Assembly: GCF_016595465.1 (NCBI RefSeq)
Contig: NZ_JAENIK010000011.1
Span: 248,001-312,000, forward strand
Direction: 5' to 3'
Source of the DNA: Luteolibacter yonseiensis
GTDB lineage: Bacteria; Verrucomicrobiota; Verrucomicrobiia; Verrucomicrobiales; Akkermansiaceae
DNA length: 64,000 nucleotides
Position 1 is the stretch's first letter. Every line of letters starts with the position of its first letter. Below, piece after piece: positions 12,610 through 21,401 of this stretch. The translations under genes were made by a program, and so were the position numbers. The notes under the pieces are model-generated. The model was not told the origin of the DNA. It searched no databases and saw only the letters and a program-made list of their open reading frames with translations.

Positions 12610-14166
12610 GTGAAAAAATCCGCCTATTATCTCATCTCCGGCCTGTGTGTCATCGGCATGCTTTCAGGCTATGCCGCCCGTCGGCTGGCCACTCCGGGAC
12701 CGCGGGTTTCCTCCGCGCCGGCTGTCCCGGTGGTTGCGGAACGCGGCAGCGGCGGGATTTCCGGAAAGGCGGCCGACGCTCCGGATGCGAAGACTCTCCA
12801 AACCGCCGCAATCCCCCACGTCCGCTCTGCGGATACCCTTGAAACGCTCTCCACCATCAAGGACGGCACGCTCTATTCGCGGCTCGCCGCTTGGATGATC
12901 GATGCCGACGAGCAGGACATCGCCGCCTATTGGGGCATCTATCAAAAGGGAGAGCGCAGCAATGACATCACCGATCTCGTTTTCATCAACTGGACACGCC
13001 TGAATCCACGGGGAGCCATCGCCGCCGTGGCGGGTGGGAAGGACGAGCACTACGCGTGGTGGGCTTGGGCGGCGCACGATCCCAAGGGAGCGCTGGCCGC
13101 CGCCATCGCGACGAGTCCGGACCGCGTGAACAACGTGGCATGGGGCATCGGCGAGTTCGATCCGCAGTGGATGCGCGACCATTTCGACCGGATCCCGGAA
13201 TCCGCCCGTGGAAACGCGATGCAGGGATTCGCCAAATGGGATGACGGGGCGAACCCTCTGGAGTCGCTCAAGTTCATGAAGGAGCATGACATGGGCTTCG
13301 ACCAAGGCACCTTCAAGGCGCTGGTGAATCAGGACCCGTGGGCGGCCTGGGACTGGATGAAGGAAAATCCGTCGCCGTCGACCGATCCCTTCTCCAGCGG
13401 CTATGTTGATGGGCCGATGGCTATCCTGCTTTCGACAATGGGGCGCGAATACCCGGACGACCTCGCCCGTCTCGCGGCACAAACCCCGTCCGGTGCGCTC
13501 AAGCGGAAAATGGACGCCACTCTTTTCGACAATCTCGTCGTCACTGATCCCGCCGCAGCCCTTGAACAGGCCAAGACCGAGGACGTGCCGCTCATGGCGG
13601 CGGAGCGTTACGCCAGAATCGGGATGTCGCTGGTGAACAGCGATCCGGACCGGGCTCTCGAAATGGCTCAAGCGATTTTTACGGCGAGCCCGAAGAAGAT
13701 CGATGCGGAAACCCGGATTGAATACCCGAACGGCATGACCTGGTGGGGCGGTTCGAATGGTCCCGCAACCGAGTTCTTAACCTCGCTTCTCGCCAAAGAA
13801 CCCGCCAAAGTGCTGGATCTGCTCACGGCGTCCAGCAACGGCTACTCGGAGACATTCAGCGACCTCTCCCAAAAGTGGGTCAATCAGGACCTCGTCGGCT
13901 ACACGAACTGGGTGAACGCCCAGACGGATTCGAAAATCCGCGCTTCCGCCACCAGCATCGTGATTAACAAACTGCTCAACGACAAGCAATACTCCGATGC
14001 CGCGGAATGGGGAAGGATCTCGGAAGGAAGTCTCAACCTGGTTTTAACGCATTGGAGGGAATCAAACGCCGTTGCCGCTGCCGAGTGGCTTGAGGCGGCG
14101 GATATACCTGATCAGGAAAAAAAATCCCGTATGCGGGCGGTGATCGAAAACGCCAGTTCCCATTGA
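12610..14166 (+). CDS. Membrane-anchored helical-repeat protein, module gene A
   Basis: 518 residues, no recognised enzyme motif. The GTG at 12610 is chosen by analogy with the paralogue at 16150 (both begin V-K then a hydrophobic segment ending LSGY-A/G-x-RRLA); a TTG at 12583 is possible. One N-terminal membrane segment (residues ~4-22) would leave the rest outside the cytoplasm. The body is alpha-helical and Trp-rich, with repeated D-P-x-x-A-x-x-x-W units and a block (LESLKFMKEHDMGFDQGTF) almost identical in gene C. The gene is followed after 3 nt by gene B. A and C, and B and D, are clear paralogue pairs. Function unknown. Confidence 0.85.
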   Translation: MKKSAYYLISGLCVIGMLSGYAARRLATPGPRVSSAPAVPVVAERGSGGISGKAADAPDAKTLQTAAIPHVRSADTLETLSTIKDGTLYSRLAAWMIDADEQDIAAYWGIYQKGERSNDITDLVFINWTRLNPRGAIAAVAGGKDEHYAWWAWAAHDPKGALAAAIATSPDRVNNVAWGIGEFDPQWMRDHFDRIPESARGNAMQGFAKWDDGANPLESLKFMKEHDMGFDQGTFKALVNQDPWAAWDWMKENPSPSTDPFSSGYVDGPMAILLSTMGREYPDDLARLAAQTPSGALKRKMDATLFDNLVVTDPAAALEQAKTEDVPLMAAERYARIGMSLVNSDPDRALEMAQAIFTASPKKIDAETRIEYPNGMTWWGGSNGPATEFLTSLLAKEPAKVLDLLTASSNGYSETFSDLSQKWVNQDLVGYTNWVNAQTDSKIRASATSIVINKLLNDKQYSDAAEWGRISEGSLNLVLTHWRESNAVAAAEWLEAADIPDQEKKSRMRAVIENASSH

Positions 14167-14169
14167 ACC

Positions 14170-15921
14170 ATGAGGACTTCATCCATTTCACTTCCCTCAC
14201 TCGTGGGCGGTTTCTGCGGATTCATCGCTGCCGCAGCCATCGGTTGGAGCATGGCTGGCGATTCGTCCGCGCCTGCGGTTCCCGGCAACGAGGTGCCCGT
14301 CACGTCGGGGAAAAACGAACGTGTTTCGCGTCCGTCCCGCCAGTCCGCAGGTGCGGCGCTCGCCGAAAAACGGCTCGCCCCGGTGCGGGCCGCCGGGAAT
14401 CCGGAAGCCCGCATGCGGGCCACCATCGATCTCGCGAACTCGCTGCCCGTCTCCGACTTCGCCGCATGGATCGACGGTGGTTTTTTCAATCTCCGTGGTG
14501 GCGCGGAACTCACGCTTTTCAGCAAGATCCAGATGGAGCGCTGGATGAAGGAGGATCCCGAGGGGCTCGTCGGGTGGTCGATGAAAAACAATTCCTACCA
14601 AAGCCGGGAAATCCTCGCGAAATGGGCGGACAAGGAGCCCCAGCGGGTCATCGATTTCTTCAAGACGCACCCGGATAACGCACAAGAGATCGGCGCGCTC
14701 CACGCGATCGCGAAGGACCATCCGGACCTCGCACTCCGCCGGTTCCAGGAACTCGCCGCCGCGGGAATTTCCAGCAACCGCACGAGCGAGATTTTTTCGC
14801 TCATGCTGGTCCTCGCCGAAAAATCCCCCGCCGCGCTGGAAGCCACCCTCGCCTCGCTGCCGTCGGCCTTATACTTCGAAGCCTCGTGCGCATTGAGCGG
14901 GCAGAGACTGAAAGCGTCGTTCGCGACGGAAATCCGTGCCCTATGGGAAGAGCCGGACGGCTGGAAAATTTTCGCCCAAAACACCCGGTATGACCGGAAA
15001 TCGGCCGCCGCGATTTTCGATGAACTGGCGAATATTCCCCCGGCATGGCGCAGCGCTCTCGCCTCCGATTCCTGGAATTTCATGGACGAATCCACCGCCG
15101 GCAAGTGGCTGGATGCGGATTTGACGGGCCTCGGATTCACTCCGGAACAGGAGAAATCACTCAAAAAAAGCGCGCTCGGCCGGATGGATCGCAACAAGCC
15201 GGAAGAAGCCCTCAAGCGCATGACCGCGATGGGTTTGAACGAGGATGAACGGAAAAACGTTATCTCGAACATCATTTATTCCTCAAATCACGACCCGGAA
15301 AAAGTCGAAACGATCATCGGCCTGCTCGGCACGGAAGAAGATCAGAAATACGCCCGTTCCCTCCTGCAATCCCGCAGCGATCAGGAGAATGGCAATACTC
15401 CGAAAACCCCTGACGAATGGCTGGCAAAGGTCGGCGATCTGGATGTGAAAAACAACAGCGGCCATTCACTCATCGAGCAGATGCAAAATTGGGATTCCGG
15501 GAAAATGGCGGAACTCAAATCCCAGTTCTCGAAAATGCCTGACGAAAAAAAGCAGGTCGTCGCTCAAATCGTCGCCAAGCAGATGTCCTATGGATTGACC
15601 GATTCCGGCCTCACTGGAGATGCCATCCGTTATCTCGTTTCCCACCCGGTTGAGGTTTCGGAAGAAAGCCCGAACACTGTAGATGTGGGTAAAAGCCCTT
15701 CCGCCATGACCTCCGGTTATGCCGTGCGCCTCGCCACCCGTTCCCCGGACGAAGCGGCCGAATGGGTCCGCAGCCTGCCCGCGGGCGATGCGAAATCCTG
15801 GGCTGAGAAAAACCTCGCCACCAGTTGGGCGCAGTATGACCCGAAAGCCGTCGAGCAGTGGCTCAAAACCCTCCCCGCCGCAAGCCGAGAGGAAGTGAGG
15901 AAACACATGAACAAGAACTGA
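14170..15921 (+). CDS. Membrane-anchored helical-repeat protein, module gene B
   Basis: 583 residues with one N-terminal membrane segment (GGFCGFIAAAAIGWSMAG) and a long helical extracytoplasmic domain. Hallmarks shared with gene D: DLANSLPVSDFAAWIDG, METW-type MERWMKEDPEGLVGWS, EIRALWEEPDGWKIF, FDELANIPPAWRSALA and a C-terminus of the form W-(x)n-LPAGDAKSW-(x)n-YDPKAVEQWLKTLPA. These 'W-x3-LP ... DP-x2-A-x2-W' units recall TPR/Sel1-like solenoids, implying protein-protein contacts. It starts 3 nt after gene A. Function unknown. Confidence 0.85.
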   Translation: MRTSSISLPSLVGGFCGFIAAAAIGWSMAGDSSAPAVPGNEVPVTSGKNERVSRPSRQSAGAALAEKRLAPVRAAGNPEARMRATIDLANSLPVSDFAAWIDGGFFNLRGGAELTLFSKIQMERWMKEDPEGLVGWSMKNNSYQSREILAKWADKEPQRVIDFFKTHPDNAQEIGALHAIAKDHPDLALRRFQELAAAGISSNRTSEIFSLMLVLAEKSPAALEATLASLPSALYFEASCALSGQRLKASFATEIRALWEEPDGWKIFAQNTRYDRKSAAAIFDELANIPPAWRSALASDSWNFMDESTAGKWLDADLTGLGFTPEQEKSLKKSALGRMDRNKPEEALKRMTAMGLNEDERKNVISNIIYSSNHDPEKVETIIGLLGTEEDQKYARSLLQSRSDQENGNTPKTPDEWLAKVGDLDVKNNSGHSLIEQMQNWDSGKMAELKSQFSKMPDEKKQVVAQIVAKQMSYGLTDSGLTGDAIRYLVSHPVEVSEESPNTVDVGKSPSAMTSGYAVRLATRSPDEAAEWVRSLPAGDAKSWAEKNLATSWAQYDPKAVEQWLKTLPAASREEVRKHMNKN

Positions 15922-16149
15922 TGAGATGCTCCATCGGACCGCTGGTTTCCCAGGCCGCTGCGAAAAGAAAGCCGGGCAACGTGACGAAGCTCAACCGGCT
16001 TTGTCCATTGATTGTCCAGGCACGTTTGGAAACGCAGGAGGCGCTCCGGCGGACTGCGGATTTCCCAACGAGGTCACGCCGGCCTGGAGGCTCGCGGTAA
16101 TATTCAACCTGACCCATCACCCATCCGGCACCCACACAAAGACCTATCC

Positions 16150-17712
16150 GTGAAAACACCCATCATCCTCGCCAGCCTCTCCGCCGTGGGTTTGCTCAGC
16201 GGCTACGGCGTGCGGCGGCTGGCTTCAGAAAATTCCCCGGCCACCGGTCGCCAAACTTCGTTGTCCGCTGAAGCCGCGCCCGTCAATGCCTCCACTGCGG
16301 ATGTCCCCGGTCGTCCGGAGAAAACCATCTCTGCCGGGAAACCGACACTTCCCGAGATCTCCGTCACCCGTTCCACCGACACGGTCGCATCCATTCTCGC
16401 ATTGGATCCGGCGAAGAACTACGCCCGCATCGCCCTTTGGACGGGAAGCGCCAGCGAAGGGGATCTCGCCGAATACTGGGCAGGCTACAAGGGAGGGAAA
16501 CGCAGCGTGGATGTCACGGATCTCATTTTCCTCAATTGGACGCGGAGGAATCCCCAGGCCGCCGTCGCCGCCGTCGCGGGCACTGGGGATGACCGTTACG
16601 CCTGGTGGTCCTGGGCGGCGAATGACCCTCAGGCGGCGCTCACCGCTTCACTCTCCGCCGGGAAAGGCCAGCAGGAGCAGGTCGCCTGTGGCATCGGAGA
16701 TTTCAATCCCGATTGGCTGCGGACCCATCTCGGCCAGATTCCGGAAGAATTCCGCGACGATGCGTTCAATCGCATGAGGAATTGGCCGGACGGCCAGAAT
16801 CCTCTGGAGAGCCTGAAATTCATGAAGGAAAACGGCATGGGCTTCGACCATGAAACCTTCAAGAGTCTCGTCCGCAAGGACCCTTGGACCGCTCTGGACT
16901 ATCTCAAGGAGAACCCGGCGGCAGGCCGGCAGATGTATTCGTCGGACAATGAAGCCATGACCGCCCTTGTGTCCATCCTCAGTCAGGAGCGGCCGGAAGA
17001 TCTCGAGCGTCTTGCCGTGCAAACCCCGCCCGGTGAGGCGAAGCGGAAGATGGAGCAGGCGTTGTTCGACCGCTTGCTGGAAACTGACCCCGCCGCCGCC
17101 CTCGACCAGGCGAGGGAAACCGAGGCCCCGCTCATCGCCGCCCAACGGATGGCCAAGGTCGCGCTCGGCGTCGCCGCCACGAATCCGGAAAAAGCATTCC
17201 AGATCGCGGGAGAAATCCTGAAGGCGAATCCGGTCCAGCTCGACATCCAGCGGAGAATCGAAACCGCCAACGGCTCAAGCTGGTCGGTCGAGGCGGGAGC
17301 CGCCACGGAACTGCTGAATGTGCTCTTCAGCAAGGATCGCGAAAAGGTTCTGAAGCTAATGGATGAGAGCTGCGGTGATCAAAAACGGCCCGAGGTCCTC
17401 TACGAATATTCCGGCAAGTGGGCGGAGAGCGATCTTGCCGGATTCACGGAATGGACGAACCAGCAAACGGGCAGGCTCCGGGGAATCGCCGCCCAGCAGA
17501 TCGGGAACAAACTCGCCGGACAGGGAAGCTATGAGGAAGCCATCGAGTGGGCGGCCACCGGCACATTGCCCCCTGAGCAGGCCTATACCAACATTCTCTA
17601 CCAATGGAGCAAAACGGATTCCGCGGCGGCGGCCGCGTGGTTGGACGGCTCAAGTCTCACTGACAAACAAAAGAACGATTATCGTTCGTTCCTCAAAAAC
17701 TTCCCGCGATGA
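16150..17712 (+). CDS. Membrane-anchored helical-repeat protein, module gene C (paralogue of A)
   Basis: 520 residues. The GTG at 16150 begins VKTPIILASLSAVGLLSGYG, matching gene A; longer in-frame upstream codons are Arg-rich and not conserved. It aligns with A along its whole length: NWTRRNPQAAVAAVAG, YAWWSWAANDPQAALTA, NPLESLKFMKENGMGFD, KDPWTALDYLKENP and a closing YQWSKTDSAAAAAWLDG unit. A 228-bp gap separates it from gene B, so C-D probably has its own promoter. It overlaps D by 4 nt. Predicted signal-anchor, extracytoplasmic solenoid. Function unknown. Confidence 0.85.
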   Translation: MKTPIILASLSAVGLLSGYGVRRLASENSPATGRQTSLSAEAAPVNASTADVPGRPEKTISAGKPTLPEISVTRSTDTVASILALDPAKNYARIALWTGSASEGDLAEYWAGYKGGKRSVDVTDLIFLNWTRRNPQAAVAAVAGTGDDRYAWWSWAANDPQAALTASLSAGKGQQEQVACGIGDFNPDWLRTHLGQIPEEFRDDAFNRMRNWPDGQNPLESLKFMKENGMGFDHETFKSLVRKDPWTALDYLKENPAAGRQMYSSDNEAMTALVSILSQERPEDLERLAVQTPPGEAKRKMEQALFDRLLETDPAAALDQARETEAPLIAAQRMAKVALGVAATNPEKAFQIAGEILKANPVQLDIQRRIETANGSSWSVEAGAATELLNVLFSKDREKVLKLMDESCGDQKRPEVLYEYSGKWAESDLAGFTEWTNQQTGRLRGIAAQQIGNKLAGQGSYEEAIEWAATGTLPPEQAYTNILYQWSKTDSAAAAAWLDGSSLTDKQKNDYRSFLKNFPR

Positions 17713-19424
17713 AAACCCGACAAACCGTTCATCTCAAACCCGTCGGCCTCCTCGTTTTCCTCGCCACCGCCGCCATCGGCTGGAACCTGGCCTCTTCCCC
17801 TGCTGTGCGAATCTCCCGTAAGGAGGAGGAAACGAAAAGTCCGAAACACGCCCGGCGTACGGACCGCGCCGGAGTGGCGGATGCCGCGCGGACACGGATC
17901 AGCTCGCTGAGGGCCATCGCCGATCCCGAAGCCCGTTTCCTCGCCACTGTCGCCCTGGCGAATTCCCTTTCCCCGGACGACTTCGCCGCCTGGATGGATG
18001 GCAAGTGGTTCACGCTGCGCGGAGGTCCCGAGCATCTGGTGTTCGACAGGATTCTCATGGAGCGTTGGAGAAACGAGGACCCCGAGGGACTGCTCGTCTG
18101 GTCCGCGAAAAACAACAACGGTGCGGCGGATGGCATCGTGGCTGATTGGGCCGCCAACGACCCCCAACGGCTTCTCGAATTTTACAAAAGCCACCCCGAT
18201 CAGGGACGGGAAATGTCCGCCCTCTCGAAGATCGCGAAAAGCTCTCCGCAGATCGCCCTCGCCCGATTCCAGGAAATGCTCGCCGCCGGTCTCTCCGGAC
18301 GCTATTCGGGAGCTGCGGACGGCGTCCTGTCCGCGATTCTGGAAAAATCCCCCGCCACGTTGCTCGATGTGCTGGTGACACTCCCGCCGGAGATGAAGCT
18401 CGCCGTCGAAGGCATGATGAGCAGGAAGCGGCTGGACGCCTCGTTTTCAGAAGAAATCCGCAACCTTTGGGAGCGTCCCGACGGATGGGAGGTTTTTTCC
18501 AGATCCGGCATTGATGAAAAGACCTCGGAAAAACTGTTGGGTGAACTGGCGAATCTTCCGCCTGAATGGCGAGGCGCCCTCGCCACGAACGCGTGGAATG
18601 TGATGATCGGAGGCAATACGGAGAAATGGTACAACGCGGATCTGGAAGGTGCCGGATTCTCTCCGGATGCCGCCAGGAGTATCCGGCAGCGCGCGGTGTC
18701 ATCCATGGCTTATCAAAATCCTGAAGCCGCCCTCGCCCGCATGGCGGAGATTGAGATGGATCCCAGGGAGCGGAAAAGGCTTCAAGACCAGGCCGTCGCC
18801 CGCCTCCGTGACCCTGAGAAAGTACGCAAACTCATTCCTTTGATGACGAACGGGGAGGACCGCGAGGTGCTGGAGAAAAAACTGGAAACCCTCTCCGCGT
18901 CCCCGCAGGGAATGCCCGAAACCCCTCAGGATTTTCTGGATCAGCTCGGCAAACTGGATGGCAGCAGAAACAGCGCTCTCCCTTATTTTGCGGAACTGCA
19001 AAACTGGGATCCACAAAAGGTTTCCGAAGTCTCCACGCGCTTCAGGGAGCTGCCGGCTGAAAAAAAGCAGCAGATCGCCCAAGCCATCATCGGCGGCAAC
19101 GCAAGCAGCTCCGACACCGGCGAACTCAAGGGTGACGCGCTGCGCTACCTTCTGGAGAATCCCCCGCCGAAGAAAGCGGATGCCGATCCATTCAGTTCGG
19201 TCGCCGCAGTCGGTGCGACCTACGTGGTGAACCTTTCCAATCAGGATCCGGAGACCGCCATCGCCTGGGTGAAAAAAATCCCTGCGGGAGAGGACAAGTC
19301 ATGGATGCAGAAAAACCTCTACTCGAACTGGAAACAATATGATCCCAAGGCCGCCGAGCAGTGGAAGAAATCCCTTCCCGCCGCAGAGTTGGAGGCGTTG
19401 GAAAAATTGAACAAACCGCACTGA
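17709..19424 (+). CDS. Membrane-anchored helical-repeat protein, module gene D (paralogue of B)
   Basis: 571 residues, starting at an ATG that overlaps the stop of C (ATGA). The N-terminal segment VGLLVFLATAAIGWNLASS is a likely membrane anchor. It matches B throughout: VALANSLSPDDFAAWMDG, MERWRNEDPEGLLVWS, EIRNLWERPDGWEVF, LGELANLPPEWRGALA and the C-terminal pair of repeats containing VKKIPAGEDKSW and YDPKAAEQWKKSLPA. The arrangement A-B / C-D shows duplication of a two-gene unit, followed by divergence. No catalytic motif is seen. Confidence 0.85.
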   Translation: MKTRQTVHLKPVGLLVFLATAAIGWNLASSPAVRISRKEEETKSPKHARRTDRAGVADAARTRISSLRAIADPEARFLATVALANSLSPDDFAAWMDGKWFTLRGGPEHLVFDRILMERWRNEDPEGLLVWSAKNNNGAADGIVADWAANDPQRLLEFYKSHPDQGREMSALSKIAKSSPQIALARFQEMLAAGLSGRYSGAADGVLSAILEKSPATLLDVLVTLPPEMKLAVEGMMSRKRLDASFSEEIRNLWERPDGWEVFSRSGIDEKTSEKLLGELANLPPEWRGALATNAWNVMIGGNTEKWYNADLEGAGFSPDAARSIRQRAVSSMAYQNPEAALARMAEIEMDPRERKRLQDQAVARLRDPEKVRKLIPLMTNGEDREVLEKKLETLSASPQGMPETPQDFLDQLGKLDGSRNSALPYFAELQNWDPQKVSEVSTRFRELPAEKKQQIAQAIIGGNASSSDTGELKGDALRYLLENPPPKKADADPFSSVAAVGATYVVNLSNQDPETAIAWVKKIPAGEDKSWMQKNLYSNWKQYDPKAAEQWKKSLPAAELEALEKLNKPH

Positions 19425-19622
19425 GTGGTTTTTTATGAGCTTGGCGGGGGCGCGAACCTACCGCTTGCAACCGCCACAGTGCATCACCGGCCAACGGAAA
19501 ATCAGGAGATGACGGCCGTACCTCCCGCCAAATCTGTTTGAAATCCGCGCCAGGCCGGGGCACTATTGTGCTCGAAACGCTCCGACACCCCAGCCCGCCA
19601 ATTTCAGAAAACTCCTTGAACG

Positions 19623-19850
19623 ATGATTCCCCAGCCCAATTCGGATTCGACTTCAGGACCCGCCGTCCCACCGCCATCGAATACCGGAAGCCCTGCGTCG
19701 ATCAGCGAGCAGCTTGCTCTGCCCTTAACCGCCAGCGAGCAGCGGGAATCCTGGCGGCAGCTCGAAACGCTTCATCCCGGGAATCGTTTCCGGCTGATGT
19801 TTGGAATGCCGCTTTTGCCGCAGAATCCGCCAAACGCGAAATCCCGCTGA
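19623..19850 (+). CDS. Small protein (75 aa) upstream of kinase-like gene
   Basis: MIPQPNSDSTSGPAVPPPSN begins a Pro/Ser-rich N-terminus, followed by a putative helix (SEQLALPLTASEQRESWRQL) and ending PPNAKSR. Codon use is natural for this genome. The overlapping alternative frame, which would extend the next gene upstream, reads as Arg/Ala-rich nonsense, so this frame is preferred. The stop is 14 bp before the start of the kinase-like gene. Unknown function; it may be a regulator or partner of that protein. Confidence 0.5.
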   Translation: MIPQPNSDSTSGPAVPPPSNTGSPASISEQLALPLTASEQRESWRQLETLHPGNRFRLMFGMPLLPQNPPNAKSR

Positions 19851-19864
19851 TTTCCCTGCCGGAC

Positions 19865-20545
19865 ATGGGGGTGCATCTGGACGCGGACCAGATGTTGAGC
19901 TCCTCCGAACTGAGGCAGTTGAAGAGCGGGGCGGAGGCCTATCCCTTTGCGGACGATGAGGCAAAGGTCGTTTACAAGCTTTTCAATCTCAGGGGGACGG
20001 AAAATCTCGAAACTCCCCAAGGCTGGCTCGGCAAGCGGGTGATCATGGTGGAGCGGGGCGATGATGAACTCGAAGTCGTCCTGTCCGAGGCCACGCTGAC
20101 GGACACCTTGGAGAAACTCATCATCCTCAATGATGCGGGCGGCCACCCCACGGAAATCGTCGGTCTTTCCGATGACGGAAACTTCATGATCGCGAAACAG
20201 CCTTTCGCCCTGCCTTACGTGGATTTCAAAAACGACCGCAGGATCGCGGTCGAGGCGATCAAGGCGGTGATCCCGTCTTTCACCCGGTTGAACCGGGAGA
20301 TCGGCGTTTTCTGGCTCCGAGATCAGGCATGGATGATCTGTGATCTCCACAATGGCAACATCATGCGGAGCAGGGAAAACAAGCCGACGATCATCGATGC
20401 GCTCATCGGCCGTCTGCCCGCTTCCGTATCAGGCAAAGTGCCGTGGGCCCGGGACGCGCTGGAAGACAGCCGCGCGCTGCGGTTGAATCTGCCGAAAATC
20501 GTCCGGAAAAGCTTCGGAGAAGACGTCGACGATGACGAATTATAA
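19865..20545 (+). CDS. Protein-kinase-fold protein (polyvalent-kinase-like)
   Basis: 226 residues from the ATG at 19865; a longer upstream reading is open but overlaps the 75-aa gene in another frame. Kinase-like landmarks: KVVYKLF with K38 as a possible ATP-binding lysine, a catalytic-loop-like ICDLHNGNIM (D160, H162, N165), and TIIDALIG with D178 in the place of the DFG aspartate. The layout fits the small Ser/Thr/Tyr-type kinases found in phage 'polyvalent' proteins and as stand-alone genes. Kinase activity and substrate are inference. It converges with ahpC across 72 bp. Confidence 0.55.
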   Translation: MGVHLDADQMLSSSELRQLKSGAEAYPFADDEAKVVYKLFNLRGTENLETPQGWLGKRVIMVERGDDELEVVLSEATLTDTLEKLIILNDAGGHPTEIVGLSDDGNFMIAKQPFALPYVDFKNDRRIAVEAIKAVIPSFTRLNREIGVFWLRDQAWMICDLHNGNIMRSRENKPTIIDALIGRLPASVSGKVPWARDALEDSRALRLNLPKIVRKSFGEDVDDDEL

Positions 20546-20592
20546 AGGGGCTGCGGCATCCCTGCCACAACCCCTTCTGGTAAGCGATGTGC

Positions 20593-20610
20593 CGCGACAC
20601 GAATGTCGCG
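20593..20610. terminator. Stem-loop between convergent kinase-like gene and ahpC
   Basis: CGCGACA (20593-20599) and TGTCGCG (20604-20610) form a 7-bp perfect stem with a CGAA loop in the convergent gap. No U-run on either side. Confidence 0.4.
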
Positions 20611-20617
20611 ATTCCAA

Positions 20618-21244
20618 TCACTTCGAAAAATATCCGGTCACACCCGCGTGGTCGGGGATCATGGCGTCGTCGCCTTTTTCCCAGTCCATCGGGCATACTT
20701 CGCCGTGGGCTTCGAAATGCTGCAGGGCGTCCACCACGCGCAGGCACTCGCGGATCGAGCGGCCCAACGGCATGTCGTTCACCACCTGGTGGCGCACGAT
20801 GCCTTGCATGTCGATGAGGAACAGTCCGCGATACGCGACCAGCTCGCCCTCGACGACCACGTTGCCATCCTCATCGGCCACATAGTCGCCGGCGAGCACG
20901 TCATAGTCTTCCGAGATGGTTTTGTTGATGTCCGCGACGAGGGGGTAGGTCACGCCCTGGATGCCACCGTTCTTGCGCGGAGTCTGCAGCCACGCCCAGT
21001 GGGACATTTCCGAGTCTGTCGAGCAGCCGATGACGGCGACGTTGCGCTTTTCGAACTCACCGAGTTCCTCTTGGAAACGGATCAGCTCCGTCGGGCAGAC
21101 GAAGGTGAAGTCCTTGGGGTAGAAGAAGAAAACGACGTATTTTTTCCCGACGAACTGGTCGAGGGAGAAGTTTTCGATGATGGTTTCGCCTTTGACGGCC
21201 TTCGCGCGGAAAGATGGGGCAGGTTTGCCAACGAGTACGGACAT
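20618..21244 (-). CDS. 2-Cys peroxiredoxin (alkyl hydroperoxide reductase AhpC type)
   Basis: 208 residues. It reduces hydrogen peroxide and organic hydroperoxides in the cytoplasm. The peroxidatic cysteine is in KDFTFVCPTELIRFQ (about residue 50), with VIGCSTDSEMSHWAW next and the resolving cysteine in GEVCPMDW near the C-terminus, so it is a typical 2-Cys enzyme with the C-terminal extension. The start at 21244 (MSVLVGKPAPSF) is set by the family; 26 upstream in-frame codons are not conserved. No AhpF or OxyR gene is adjacent. Confidence 0.93.
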   Translation of the reverse strand: MSVLVGKPAPSFRAKAVKGETIIENFSLDQFVGKKYVVFFFYPKDFTFVCPTELIRFQEELGEFEKRNVAVIGCSTDSEMSHWAWLQTPRKNGGIQGVTYPLVADINKTISEDYDVLAGDYVADEDGNVVVEGELVAYRGLFLIDMQGIVRHQVVNDMPLGRSIRECLRVVDALQHFEAHGEVCPMDWEKGDDAMIPDHAGVTGYFSK

Positions 21245-21362
21245 GATGATGAATGATTGAAAGGCCGGGCGGAAGTGCCGGCGACCCGCCGCTGCGGTAA
21301 TACTGCCGCCACCCGTCGGCAAGTGATTTCCTTGTCGTTCCGGGGGTAAAGCGCGGGGGGAG

Positions 21363-21395
21363 GGAGCGGTGGAAAGCCGTTTCCCACCGCGCTCC
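21363..21395 (-). terminator. Hairpin downstream of pckG
   Basis: GGAGCGGTGGAAA (21363-21375) pairs with TTTCCCACCGCGCTCC (21380-21395) with small bulges. It lies just after the pckG stop; a convincing T-run is lacking. Confidence 0.4.
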
Positions 21396-21401
21396 AGGGA
21401 T

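Noticed and set aside
19538..19864. 109-codon upstream extension of the kinase-like protein
   Set aside because: Arg/Ala-rich shadow of the 75-residue ORF in another frame; preferred start is 19865, though not proven.
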